9,155 nucleotides of DNA from Rhizobacter sp. (lineage in GTDB: Bacteria > Pseudomonadota > Gammaproteobacteria > Burkholderiales > Burkholderiaceae_C), in contig JANXVK010000087.1 of the NCBI GenBank assembly GCA_025351675.1, positions 1-9,155 of the forward strand, read 5' to 3'. The number at the start of each line of letters is the position of its first letter. Position 1 is the first letter of the stretch. Shown here in pieces: positions 1 through 6,447 of the stretch. Position numbers and translations under genes: made by a program. The notes below the pieces were generated by a model, which was not told where the DNA came from, made no database searches, and worked only from the letters and a program-made list of their open reading frames with translations.

Positions 1-1
1 C

Positions 2-667
2 GAGCCGCTCGCGGGCATCAACCGGCGCGCCGGCTACATGTTCCAGGCCGAGAGCCTGATGCCGTGGCGCACCGCGGCGCAGAACGTGATGGCGGGGCTC
101 GAGTTCCGCGGCGCGCTCGACGCGCGCGCGCAGGCCGACGAGTGGCTCAAGCGGGTCGGCCTCGGCGGCTTCGGTGATCGCTATCCGCACCAGCTTTCGG
201 GCGGCATGCGCAAGCGCGTGAGCCTGGCGCAGACCTTGGTGCTCGACCCCGACATCATCCTGATGGACGAACCGTTCTCGGCACTCGACGTCCAAACCCG
301 CCAGTTGATGGAGAACGAAGTGCTCGAACTTTGGGCGGGCGCCGGCGACGCGCGCCGGGCCGCCCCAAGCAAGTCGCCGGCCCCCTCGGGGGGCTGGCGC
401 GAAGCGCTTGGGGGTGGTCAATCCCGGAAAGCGGTGCTGTTCATCACGCACGACCTCGACGAGGCGATCGCGATGAGCGACCGCGTCGTCTGCCTCAGCG
501 CCGGGCCGGGCTCGCACCCGATCGGTGAATTCGCGATCGACCTGCCGCGCCCGCGCGACGTGGCCGAAGTGCGCGCCACGCCACGCTTCGTCGAGCTGCA
601 CCAAGCCATCTGGAGCGTGCTGCGCGAAGAGGTGCTCAAGGGCTACCGGCAGCAGCTCGCCGCATGA
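2..667 (+). CDS. ABC transporter ATP-binding protein, NitT/TauT (SsuB/TauB-like) family, 5' partial
   Basis: This is the nucleotide-binding subunit of an importer of the nitrate/sulfonate/taurine type. It hydrolyses ATP on the inner face of the cytoplasmic membrane to drive the permease encoded next. The reading frame is open from base 2, so the true start and Walker A lie upstream. Visible in order are the Q-loop (GYMFQAESLMPW), the ABC signature LSGGMRKR at 194-217, Walker B and D-loop (IILMDEPFSALD) near 254-289, and the H-loop histidine in LFITHDLDEA. Family members normally have about six residues between the LELW helix and the strand before the H-loop. Here there are 31 (335-427), rich in G, A, S and P, described separately as a repeat insertion. 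All visible catalytic motifs are intact, so the protein may still work. The stop overlaps an ATG (ATGA), which suggests coupling to the next gene. Family is clear; the substrate is not known. Confidence 0.93.
   Translation, partial: EPLAGINRRAGYMFQAESLMPWRTAAQNVMAGLEFRGALDARAQADEWLKRVGLGGFGDRYPHQLSGGMRKRVSLAQTLVLDPDIILMDEPFSALDVQTRQLMENEVLELWAGAGDARRAAPSKSPAPSGGWREALGGGQSRKAVLFITHDLDEAIAMSDRVVCLSAGPGSHPIGEFAIDLPRPRDVAEVRATPRFVELHQAIWSVLREEVLKGYRQQLAA
354..420. repeat. GC-rich palindromic element inserted in frame in the ABC ATPase gene
   Basis: The segment contains several nested inverted repeats. CCCCAAGC (363-370) pairs with GCTTGGGG (406-413). CCCCC (381-385) faces a run of six G (388-393). 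GCGC (397-400) pairs with GCGC (404-407) around GAA. It lies exactly where the protein has about 25 residues more than the family norm, and the frame stays open. From memory, similar GC-rich palindromic units recur in Comamonadaceae and Rubrivivax-like genomes; that is recollection, not a search result. A lineage-specific low-complexity loop is the alternative. Confidence 0.6.
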
Positions 668-684
668 AGTACCTGCGCCCATGA
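664..684 (+). other. six-codon mini-ORF (MKYLRP) formed by a duplicated permease start
   Basis: ATG at 664 overlaps the ATPase stop (ATGA) and reads MKYLRP before a TGA at 682-684, which in turn overlaps the permease ATG at 681 (ATGA again). The 17 bases from 664 and the 17 bases from 681 match at 13 positions. Within the first five codons the only two differences are synonymous (AAG/AAA, CTG/CTC), so both copies read MKYLR. The layout would let ribosomes step from ATPase to mini-ORF to permease by termination and re-initiation. No Shine-Dalgarno sequence is evident before either ATG. Whether the peptide is made is unknown. Confidence 0.45.
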
Positions 685-1484
685 AATACCTCCGCTTCTG
701 GCAGGTGGGCCTGCTGCTGCTGATCTTCGTGCTTTGGCACGTGCTGACCACGCCCGGCCTGATCCCGCCGTTCGTGTTCGAGAACGACCAGCAGGCTGCG
801 TTCTTCTTCGGCGAGCCGCTGAAGATCGGCAGCCGCATCTGGAACTGGTTCGTTGTCAACGCGAATATCTATGAACACCTGGGGGTCACGCTGCTCGAGA
901 CCGTGCTCGCTTTCGTCATTGGCACGGTGCTCGGTCTCGGCTGCGGCCTGTGGCTGGCGCTGAGCCCGATGGCCGCAGCCATCACCGACCCCTACATCAA
1001 GGCGCTGAACAGCATGCCGCGCGTGATCCTGGCGCCGATCTTCGCGGTCTGGTTCGGTCTCGGCATCGCGAGCAAGGTCGCGCTCGGCGTCACGCTGGTG
1101 TTCTTCATCGTCTTCTTCAACGTCTACCAAGGCGTGAAGGAAGTAAGCCCGGTCGTGCTCGCGAACGCGCGCATGCTCGGCGCCTCGCAGAAGCAGTTGC
1201 TGCGGCATGTGTACCTGCCGAGCGCGACGAGCTGGGTGTTCAGCTCGCTGCACACCAGCGTCGGCCTCGCGTTCGTCGGCGCGGTGGTGGGCGAATACCT
1301 CGGCTCCTCCCGCGGCGTGGGTTATCTGATCCTGCAGGCCGAGGGCTCGTTCGACATCAACACAGTGATGGCCGGTATCCTCGTGTTGACGGTGTTTGCA
1401 CTGATGCTCGACGCGGCTGTCGGCAAGGTCGAGAAGCGGCTGATGAAGTGGCAACCGAAGACCGGCGAAACCGAGAAACTCTGA
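681..1484 (+). CDS. ABC transporter permease, NitT/TauT (SsuC/TauC-like) family
   Basis: This 267-residue integral membrane subunit forms the translocation path of the importer energised by the upstream ATPase. Hydrophobic segments lie near residues 8-22, 69-95, 115-147, 193-207 and 228-246. The cytoplasmic EAA-type loop that contacts the ATPase is at about 151-182 (EVSPVVLANARMLGASQKQLLRHVYLP), with the conserved glycine at 167 and the LP pair at 179-180. Length is usual for the family (about 250-280). ATG 681 is chosen because the protein then begins MKYLRF directly before the first membrane segment. In-frame upstream codons lie inside the ATPase gene and read as low-quality shadow sequence. 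No clear ribosome binding site precedes it, so translation is probably coupled to the ATPase. No substrate-binding protein is in the window and the substrate is unknown. Confidence 0.93.
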   Translation: MKYLRFWQVGLLLLIFVLWHVLTTPGLIPPFVFENDQQAAFFFGEPLKIGSRIWNWFVVNANIYEHLGVTLLETVLAFVIGTVLGLGCGLWLALSPMAAAITDPYIKALNSMPRVILAPIFAVWFGLGIASKVALGVTLVFFIVFFNVYQGVKEVSPVVLANARMLGASQKQLLRHVYLPSATSWVFSSLHTSVGLAFVGAVVGEYLGSSRGVGYLILQAEGSFDINTVMAGILVLTVFALMLDAAVGKVEKRLMKWQPKTGETEKL

Positions 1485-1486
1485 AC

Positions 1487-1493
1487 GGGGAGA
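1487..1493 (+). promoter_or_regulatory. ribosome binding site of the PhoX-family gene
   Basis: GGGGAGA ends four bases before ATG 1498. It supports this start and shows independent translation initiation 13 bases after the permease stop. Confidence 0.75.
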
Positions 1494-1497
1494 AACC

Positions 1498-3414
1498 ATG
1501 GCCAAAGACTTCGATGCAATGGAGGACAGCAACCGATCGGCCAACCCCAGCATCCACGACATTTCCGACCCGGCGCGGCGCGTCTGGCTTCAAGGCGGGC
1601 TCGTGGTGCTCGCCGGTGCTGCGCTCGGGCCGCTCGTGGCCGGCTGCGCGACCGGGCCGAAGGTTGGCGCGCCGCTGCTCGGCTTCAAGGGCGTACCGGT
1701 CAGCACGGCCGACGGCATCACCGTGCCCGAGGGCTACGTCGCGAGCGTGATCGCGGCCTGGGGCGAGCCGATCGGCGTGCCCGGCAACATGCCGGCGTGG
1801 CGCGAAGACGCCTCCGCCAGCGCCGCCGACCAAGCGGTGCAGATGGGCATGCACCACGACGGCATCCACTTCTACCCGCTCACCGGCAGCAGCACCCGCG
1901 GCCTGCTCGCGATGAACCACGAGTACAGCGACGACGGCCTGCTGCATGCCGACGGCATGAAGACCTGGAGCGCCGAGAAGGTGAAGAAGGCGCAGGCGGC
2001 GCATGGCGTCGCGGTGATCGAGGTCGAGCGCCGCGGCGATGCCTGGGCGATGGTTCGGCCCTCGCCGTACGCGCGCCGCTTCACCGCGAGCACGCCGTTC
2101 GCGATCGGCGGACCGGCCGCCGGCCACGCGCTGATGAAGACCGCCGCCGACCCGGCCGGGCGCACCGCGCTCGGCACGTTCAACAACTGCGCCAGCGGCC
2201 AGACGCCTTGGGGCACCTACCTCTCCGGCGAGGAGAACTTCAGCGGCTACTTCGGTTTGGGCGACGCCAAGCCGAGCCCGCACCAGCAGCGCTGGGGCCT
2301 GCGCAAGACCGGCTTCTACCGCTGGGAGGAACACGATGAACGCTTCGACGCCGCCAGGCACCCGAACGAGTTCAACCGCTTCGGCTGGGTCGTCGAGATC
2401 GACCCGATGGACCCGGCCAGCACGCCCGTCAAGCGCACCGCGCTCGGCCGCGCCGCGCACGAAGGCGCGTGGGTGGCGGTCACGAAAGACGGCCGCGCGG
2501 TCGTCTATTCCGGCGAGGACGCGCGCTTCGAGTACATCTACAAGTTCGTCAGCCGCGACCGCATCGCGCCCGCCGGCAACGGCTTGACGCGCGCGCAGGC
2601 CAACCGCGAGTTGCTCGACCACGGCACGCTCTACGTCGCCCGCTTCGACGCCGACGGCTCCGGCCGCTGGTTGCCACTGGTGCACGACACCGGCCCGCTG
2701 ACAGCCGCGAACGGGTTCAACGATGCCGGCGAGGTCGTGATCAAGGCGCGCCAGGCGAGCGACGCGCTCGGCGCGACCAAGATGGATCGCCCCGAGTGGC
2801 TCGCGATCGACCAGAAGACCCGCGAGGTCTATTGCACGCTGACCAACAACACCTCGCGCGGCGCGAAAGACCAGCCCGGCACCGACGCTGCGAACCCGCG
2901 CGCCAACAACACGATGGGCGAGATCATCCGCTGGAAGGAAGAGGGCGATTTCGACGCGACTGCGATGCGCTGGGATCACCTCGTGTTCGCCGGCGACCCG
3001 GCCAACGAGCGTGCTGATGCGAAGGGCAACGTCCGCGGCGACATCTTCGGCTGCCCCGACGGCCTGACGCTCGACGCGCGCGGCGTGATGTGGATCCAGA
3101 CCGACGCGCACGCGACGCAGATGAACAAGGGCGAGTTCGCGCGCATCGGCAACAACCAGATGCTGGCGATGGACCGAGCGAGCGGCGAGGTGCGCCGCTT
3201 CCTGACCGGTCCGGTCAACTGCGAGATCACCGGCGTGGCGCTCACGCCCGATGGCACGACGATGTTCATCAATGTGCAGCATCCGGGCGAGACGCCGAGC
3301 GACCGCAGCGACCCGGCCGAACCGGGCAAGTTCTCGAAGTGGCCCACCGGTGGCCGGCCGCGCTCGGCGACGGTGGTGATCCGGCGCGTCGACGGCGGTG
3401 TGATCGGCGCCTGA
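1498..3414 (+). CDS. PhoX-family (DUF839) phosphatase, predicted Tat-exported lipoprotein
   Basis: This 638-residue protein matches the secreted PhoX phosphatase family (beta-propeller alkaline phosphatases using calcium and iron), which release phosphate from organic esters outside the cytoplasm. The N-terminus carries a twin-arginine-like signal (ARRVWLQGG, R27-R28), a hydrophobic stretch at 35-48 and a lipobox LVAGC with Cys50. It is therefore probably exported folded by Tat and lipid-anchored. Family motifs include MGMHHDGIHFYPL, NHEYSDD (residues 140-146), NNCASGQTPWGTYLSGEENF (Cys231, Glu245, Glu246) and a C-terminal propeller region with FGCPDGLTLDARG. In characterised PhoX a cysteine ligates iron; I infer Cys231 is its counterpart. 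The start is supported by a good ribosome binding site. No convincing Pho box was seen; the gene is probably expressed with the transporter upstream. Activity on phosphate esters is family inference. Confidence 0.88.
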   Translation: MAKDFDAMEDSNRSANPSIHDISDPARRVWLQGGLVVLAGAALGPLVAGCATGPKVGAPLLGFKGVPVSTADGITVPEGYVASVIAAWGEPIGVPGNMPAWREDASASAADQAVQMGMHHDGIHFYPLTGSSTRGLLAMNHEYSDDGLLHADGMKTWSAEKVKKAQAAHGVAVIEVERRGDAWAMVRPSPYARRFTASTPFAIGGPAAGHALMKTAADPAGRTALGTFNNCASGQTPWGTYLSGEENFSGYFGLGDAKPSPHQQRWGLRKTGFYRWEEHDERFDAARHPNEFNRFGWVVEIDPMDPASTPVKRTALGRAAHEGAWVAVTKDGRAVVYSGEDARFEYIYKFVSRDRIAPAGNGLTRAQANRELLDHGTLYVARFDADGSGRWLPLVHDTGPLTAANGFNDAGEVVIKARQASDALGATKMDRPEWLAIDQKTREVYCTLTNNTSRGAKDQPGTDAANPRANNTMGEIIRWKEEGDFDATAMRWDHLVFAGDPANERADAKGNVRGDIFGCPDGLTLDARGVMWIQTDAHATQMNKGEFARIGNNQMLAMDRASGEVRRFLTGPVNCEITGVALTPDGTTMFINVQHPGETPSDRSDPAEPGKFSKWPTGGRPRSATVVIRRVDGGVIGA

Positions 3415-3428
3415 GCCGCCGCCGCGTT

Positions 3429-4478
3429 TCAGCCGGCGCGCAGCATTTGCAGCTGGTGCGCCAGCGCGATCGTCGTGCGGTCGTGCAGGAACGCGCCGAT
3501 GATCTGCACGCCGATCTGCAGGCCTTCGGGGCTGGTCGCGATGGGCGCCACGGTGGCGGGCAGGTCGGCGGAGGTCGCCATGCCGGCCCACGCGAGCTGG
3601 TCGCCGAACGGTGTCGATTCGCTGTCGAGCAGCAGCGTGCGCTGGCCCCAGTCGGCCTCGCTCGTCAGCGGGAACGCGGGCGTGCCGAAGACCGGCGCGA
3701 GCACCACGTCGAACGCGCCGAACAGCGCGCGCCACTGGCGTCGCACCTTCGCGCGGCGCTGGATCAGCGTGAACCACGCGTGCGCCGAGATCACGTCGCG
3801 CGCGCCCGGCGTGCCGTAGCTCGTGATTGTCATCAGCATCGTCACGTAGTCCTTGTGGACGGCCGCGAGGTCGGGCAGCGACTCCGGCAATCGAGGGCTC
3901 GCCCGCGCAATGCGCGCGCCCTCGCGCGCCAGATCGTCGGCGAGCGCGTGCAGCGCAGCGCGCGTCGGCGTGTCGGCGCGGGCATGGGGGTGCGTGTCGA
4001 GCAGCAGGGCGGCGCGTGGCTACGCGAGGGCAGCAGGCCGAAGCGCGACTTGTGCCCGAACACGCCGCAAAAGTGTGCCGGCACGCGGATCGAGTTGGTC
4101 TTGCCCAAGGTCACCGCGCCTGCGGCCTTCAGGCGCTTGACCGGCACCGCGTCGTCGGTGGGCCGGAAGTCGCGTAACGGCCACAGGCCCCACGTCGTCG
4201 GCAGGCCGGCGATGTTGTACGACTCCTTGACCGTCATCGGCACGCCGAGCAACGCGCCGCGGGTGTCTCCACCGGCGATGCGTTCATCGCAGGCGGTCGC
4301 CTGCTCGCGCGCGAGCTCGAAATCGCGCGATGACCGCGTTGACCGGGCCGTCGAGCCGCTCGATGCGCGCGATCGCGGCGTCGCAGAGCGCGAGCGCACG
4401 GGTGGCTCGCGCGCGCACGGCGGCGGCGAGCTCGCCGGCGCCGGCACTGTTCAGATCAAGGTTGTCGGGTCGTGGCAT
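3429..4478 (-). pseudogene. amidase-signature family hydrolase, frameshifted and internally deleted
   Basis: This is the remnant of an amidase (Ser-cisSer-Lys hydrolase of C-N amide bonds). It is clear from LLGVPMTVKESYNIAGLPTTWG, VPAHFCGVFGHK and the C-terminal GLQIGVQIIGAFLHDRTTIALA. The start at 4478 has a strong AAGGAG site at 4484-4489. Three lesions are visible. First, near 4324-4329 the frame shifts: VNAVIAR should run into DFELAREQ but a GC dinucleotide seems lost, and the original frame stops at 4284. Second, at about 4093/4094 GKTN is fused in frame to SIRVPAHF, removing some fifty residues that hold the glycine-serine-rich signature with the cis-serine. Third, near 4005-4025 a further block is missing and the frame changes back before ALLLDTHPHA. 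The remnant is 1050 bases against about 1450 for intact relatives. The catalytic lysine (4226-4228) remains, but no working enzyme can be expected. Confidence 0.85.
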
Positions 4479-4483
4479 CGGAA

Positions 4484-4489
4484 CTCCTT
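4484..4489 (-). promoter_or_regulatory. ribosome binding site of the amidase pseudogene
   Basis: AAGGAG on the minus strand, five bases before ATG 4478. It fixes the original start as MPRPDN rather than the further upstream ATG at 4502, and shows that the initiation region is still intact. Confidence 0.7.
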
Positions 4490-4495
4490 GTCGCA

Positions 4496-4521
4496 CCGGC
4501 ACGCATTCTCATGCGTGCCGG
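4496..4521. other. perfect 11-bp inverted repeat between the PEP-CTERM gene and the amidase
   Basis: CCGGCACGCAT (4496-4506) pairs with ATGCGTGCCGG (4511-4521) around a four-base loop. It lies just after the PEP-CTERM stop codon in the minus direction and before the amidase ribosome binding site. No T-run follows on either strand, so it is not a classical intrinsic terminator. It may stabilise the 3' end of the PEP-CTERM transcript or weaken read-through. Confidence 0.6.
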
Positions 4522-4544
4522 GCGCAAGGCGAGATCCGTGCCGT

Positions 4545-5234
4545 TCAGCCCTCGGAACGGCGGCGACGCCGCGCGACGAAGCCGAGCGCGCCGAGCCCCG
4601 CCAGCATCAGGGCGTAGGTCTGGGGCTCGGGTACCGGCGTGACCGCCGTGGTGGCATTGCCGACGAAGAAGGTTTCGAACCCGCCGGTCGCGTTCGCCGC
4701 GCCGGCGGTCAGGCCGACCCGCAAGTCGCTGGTGAACACCGCGGCGAGTTGGGTGAGCGAGGCGCCGGTCAGCCCGAACACGAAGCCGGAGTTGCCTGCG
4801 CCGGTGAAAGTGTCGGTGAATCCATAGGTCTGCGGAATCGACGCACTGAAGACTTGGGTGCCGGCCGCGCTGTACACGCCCAGCGTCAGCCCGGTCAGGT
4901 CGATGCCGTTCAGCGCGTTGCCTGGTTCGAGTGCGTTGAAGACGACGCGCAGGCTGCTCGCCGAGGTCACGCCGAGATCGGCGAAGCTGCGGGTCATGGT
5001 CTGCGACGCGCCATTGAGGAAGTCGCCGGTCTTGACGTCGGTCGTGCCGTTCCAAGCCACGCCACCGGCCTCGGTCGTGGAATTGGCGGGGCTGGTGATC
5101 GTCAGGATCGTGTTGACCGAGCCGAGGCCGCTGCCTTGGAAGTCGATCGGCGAGACGAGCACCAGCTGCGCGTGAGCGGCTGTGCCGCCGAGCGCCAGCA
5201 GGCCGGCGGCGAGAAGAGATAACTTGGATCGCAT
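4545..5234 (-). CDS. PEP-CTERM sorting domain protein, hypothetical
   Basis: This 229-residue exported protein has a signal peptide (residues 1-22, MRSKLSLLAAGLLALGGTAAHA) with cleavage expected before Q23, a body rich in Gly, Ala, Ser, Thr and Asn without cysteine, and a textbook PEP-CTERM tail. The tail is VPEP at 201-204, a hydrophobic span at 207-220 and an arginine cluster RRRRR at 222-226. Such tails are recognised by an exosortase (EpsH/XrtA type) and are linked to exopolysaccharide and floc formation; no exosortase gene is in this window. The body suggests a beta-rich surface domain but I do not recognise a specific family. ATG 5234 is chosen because it starts the signal peptide and AGGAAC lies eight bases upstream. 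The open frame continues far upstream, but that part has no protein-like character. It probably has its own promoter in the region to the right. Confidence 0.92.
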   Translation of the reverse strand: MRSKLSLLAAGLLALGGTAAHAQLVLVSPIDFQGSGLGSVNTILTITSPANSTTEAGGVAWNGTTDVKTGDFLNGASQTMTRSFADLGVTSASSLRVVFNALEPGNALNGIDLTGLTLGVYSAAGTQVFSASIPQTYGFTDTFTGAGNSGFVFGLTGASLTQLAAVFTSDLRVGLTAGAANATGGFETFFVGNATTAVTPVPEPQTYALMLAGLGALGFVARRRRRSEG

Positions 5235-5377
5235 GATTGGGTTCCTGTTGGGAAGTTGGAACCAAATACTGGGCGATGCGCGGGCCTGCATCCGTCGGTG
5301 GGCGCGAGGCTCGCGTGTAGGACATGGTGAAGTCGGCCGGCCTCGCCCCGCAAACGCCACGACGACGGCCGCTGGCC

Positions 5378-5411
5378 AAAAAAAGCCCACCCGCGTGAGC
5401 GGGTGGGCTTT
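5378..5411 (-). terminator. strong Rho-independent terminator on the minus strand
   Basis: A perfect 13-bp stem (AAAGCCCACCCGC at 5382-5394 with GCGGGTGGGCTTT at 5399-5411) closes a four-base loop. On the minus strand it runs into seven T (5384-5378), the classical intrinsic terminator form. On the plus strand only three T follow, so it is directional. The nearest minus-strand gene upstream is priA, which ends about 1 kb away beyond an opposing gene, so the transcript it ends is not explained by annotated genes. Confidence 0.85.
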
Positions 5412-5519
5412 GAAGTCCTTCGGGAAGGACGTCGTTGGGACCGGTAACGGTTCGTTGCCCTGTTCGGCGTGGTGTTCTTCGGCGGGCTTTCGGAACTTGC
5501 ATCGTGCCTCTTGCGAGGC
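5378..5519 (-). ncRNA. candidate structured small RNA ending at the orphan terminator
   Basis: Read on the minus strand, this stretch contains a hairpin GCCTC-GCAA-GAGGC (5519-5506, a GNRA-type loop), ACCG-TTAC-CGGT (5451-5440), GTCCTT-CCCG-AAGGAC (5430-5415) and then the intrinsic terminator. No open reading frame ends before the terminator, which favours a non-coding product. The 5' end is only a guess: no convincing promoter was found, and weak -10-like sequences lie further upstream. It does not resemble 6S RNA, tmRNA, SRP RNA or a riboswitch that I know. An alternative is an attenuator or insulator in a long leader of the PEP-CTERM gene. Confidence 0.3.
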
Positions 5520-5662
5520 GCCGTGTGACAGCAGTGACGACGACTCTAGGGACGCGCCACGGGCGCCGCCATCCCCGATTCGAGGGGACGCACCGGAACG
5601 TTGTGTATCGCGTCGCCCAGCGGAAGGAAAATCACACCCTCGCGCCCTCCGCGTGTGCGCGC

Positions 5663-5668
5663 GACAAT
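5663..5668 (+). promoter_or_regulatory. possible -10 element for a nearly leaderless YecA-family mRNA
   Basis: GACAAT lies five bases before ATG 5674. As a -10 box it would place transcription start close to the start codon, which would fit the lack of a Shine-Dalgarno sequence there. No good -35 was found at the proper distance. The only purine-rich GGAAGGAAAA stretch (5622-5631) is over 40 bases from the start, too far to act. Confidence 0.25.
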
Positions 5669-5673
5669 GCGCC

Positions 5674-6447
5674 ATGTCCGGTCCGCACCAACCTTCATCG
5701 TCGCGCAGCACGCCGCGCCCGCCACGACCGGCCGCGCCGGCGCGAGCCGTCCAGCCGCTCAACGAGCGCGAACTCGACGAATTGCAAACGATTCTCGACC
5801 GCGTGCCGGCGCCGCTTGAGGCGCTCGATGTGAGCATGCTCGACGGTTACCTCTGCGGCGTGCTGTTGCAGCCGCGTCGCATCGCGGTCGGGCGCTGGCT
5901 GCCGCATGTGACCGATGTCGATGGGCGGGCGTTGCCGGCGCGCTTCGAGGCGTCGCGCTTGACCGGACTGGTGCTGCGCCGCCACGCCGAGCTCGACGAC
6001 GCGATCCAGCGGCGCCAGTGGTTCGACCCGTGGGTGTTCGAGCTGAGCGATGTCGACGCGGTCGAGCACGCGCAGGGCGATGACCACGACGACGACGAAG
6101 AGGAGGACGACGACGGTGGTTCAGGCGCGATCGACGCCGTCTACCCGTGGGTGGCCGGCTTCGCGACCGCGCTCGAACTCTTCCCCGACCTGATGGCGCT
6201 CGATGCGAAGGCGCTGACCGAACCGCTCGCGCTGGTCTATCGCCACCTTGCGCCCGACGACCTCGAAGACGCCGACGACCTGCTTGCCGAGATCGAGTCG
6301 CTGGAGCCCCCCGAAGATCTGGCCGCAGCGGTCGAAGAGCTGGTGCGCGCGACGCTGCTGCTGGCCGACGTTTCTCGGCCGGTCATGAGCGCCGGCGCTG
6401 CACATCGTGCGCCGCCGCCGCGCCGCCCGCGCCCGTCAAATCGCTGA
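5674..6447 (+). CDS. UPF0149 / YecA-YgfB family protein
   Basis: This 257-residue predicted cytoplasmic protein has the family core: LNERELDELQTIL (29-41), LDVSMLDGYLCGVLLQP (51-67), WLPHV (75-79) and YPWVAGFATALELFP (157-171). A Pro/Ser/Arg-rich N-terminal tail (residues 4-24) and a strongly acidic Asp/Glu run (136-147) are probably disordered. The C-terminal tail is basic and proline-rich. I see no SEC-C zinc motif, which longer YecA proteins carry. The molecular role of this family is not settled, so none is assigned. ATG 5674 gives the normal distance to the conserved core and no better start exists upstream in frame. The gene is convergent with priA and the two coding ends overlap by 12 bases. 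Confidence 0.85.
   Translation: MSGPHQPSSSRSTPRPPRPAAPARAVQPLNERELDELQTILDRVPAPLEALDVSMLDGYLCGVLLQPRRIAVGRWLPHVTDVDGRALPARFEASRLTGLVLRRHAELDDAIQRRQWFDPWVFELSDVDAVEHAQGDDHDDDEEEDDDGGSGAIDAVYPWVAGFATALELFPDLMALDAKALTEPLALVYRHLAPDDLEDADDLLAEIESLEPPEDLAAAVEELVRATLLLADVSRPVMSAGAAHRAPPPRRPRPSNR

Larger units (their letters stand above)
5235..5673. other. intergenic region between divergent PEP-CTERM and YecA-family genes
   Basis: There are 439 bases without a convincing protein gene. Near 5235-5265 lies the PEP-CTERM leader with its ribosome binding site. In the middle (5378-5519) are a strong terminator and further small hairpins. The right part (5520-5673) should hold the YecA-family promoter. 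All three minus frames run through the terminator without a stop codon, so a short protein ending there is unlikely. No clear -35/-10 pair was identified. Confidence 0.6.

Noticed and set aside
525..680. Upstream extension of the permease to ATG 525
   Set aside because: This part overlaps the conserved C-terminal coding of the ATPase and reads as Arg/Ser/Cys-rich shadow sequence; the membrane protein begins naturally at 681.
1357..3777. 806-codon open frame on the minus strand
   Set aside because: It lies opposite the clear PhoX-family gene, has Arg/Ala/Val-rich shadow composition with no recognisable domains, and is expected in GC-rich DNA.
3090..5222. 710-codon open frame on the plus strand
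   Set aside because: It is antisense to the amidase remnant and the PEP-CTERM gene, with shadow composition and no family motifs.
5378..5502. Possible small basic protein (MQVPKARRR...) on the minus strand
   Set aside because: The frame has no stop before the terminator and runs on for hundreds of bases; the other two minus frames also stay open across it.
5235..5837. N-terminal extension of the PEP-CTERM protein
   Set aside because: The extension crosses the intrinsic terminator and overlaps the YecA-family gene. The signal peptide and ribosome binding site place the start at 5234.
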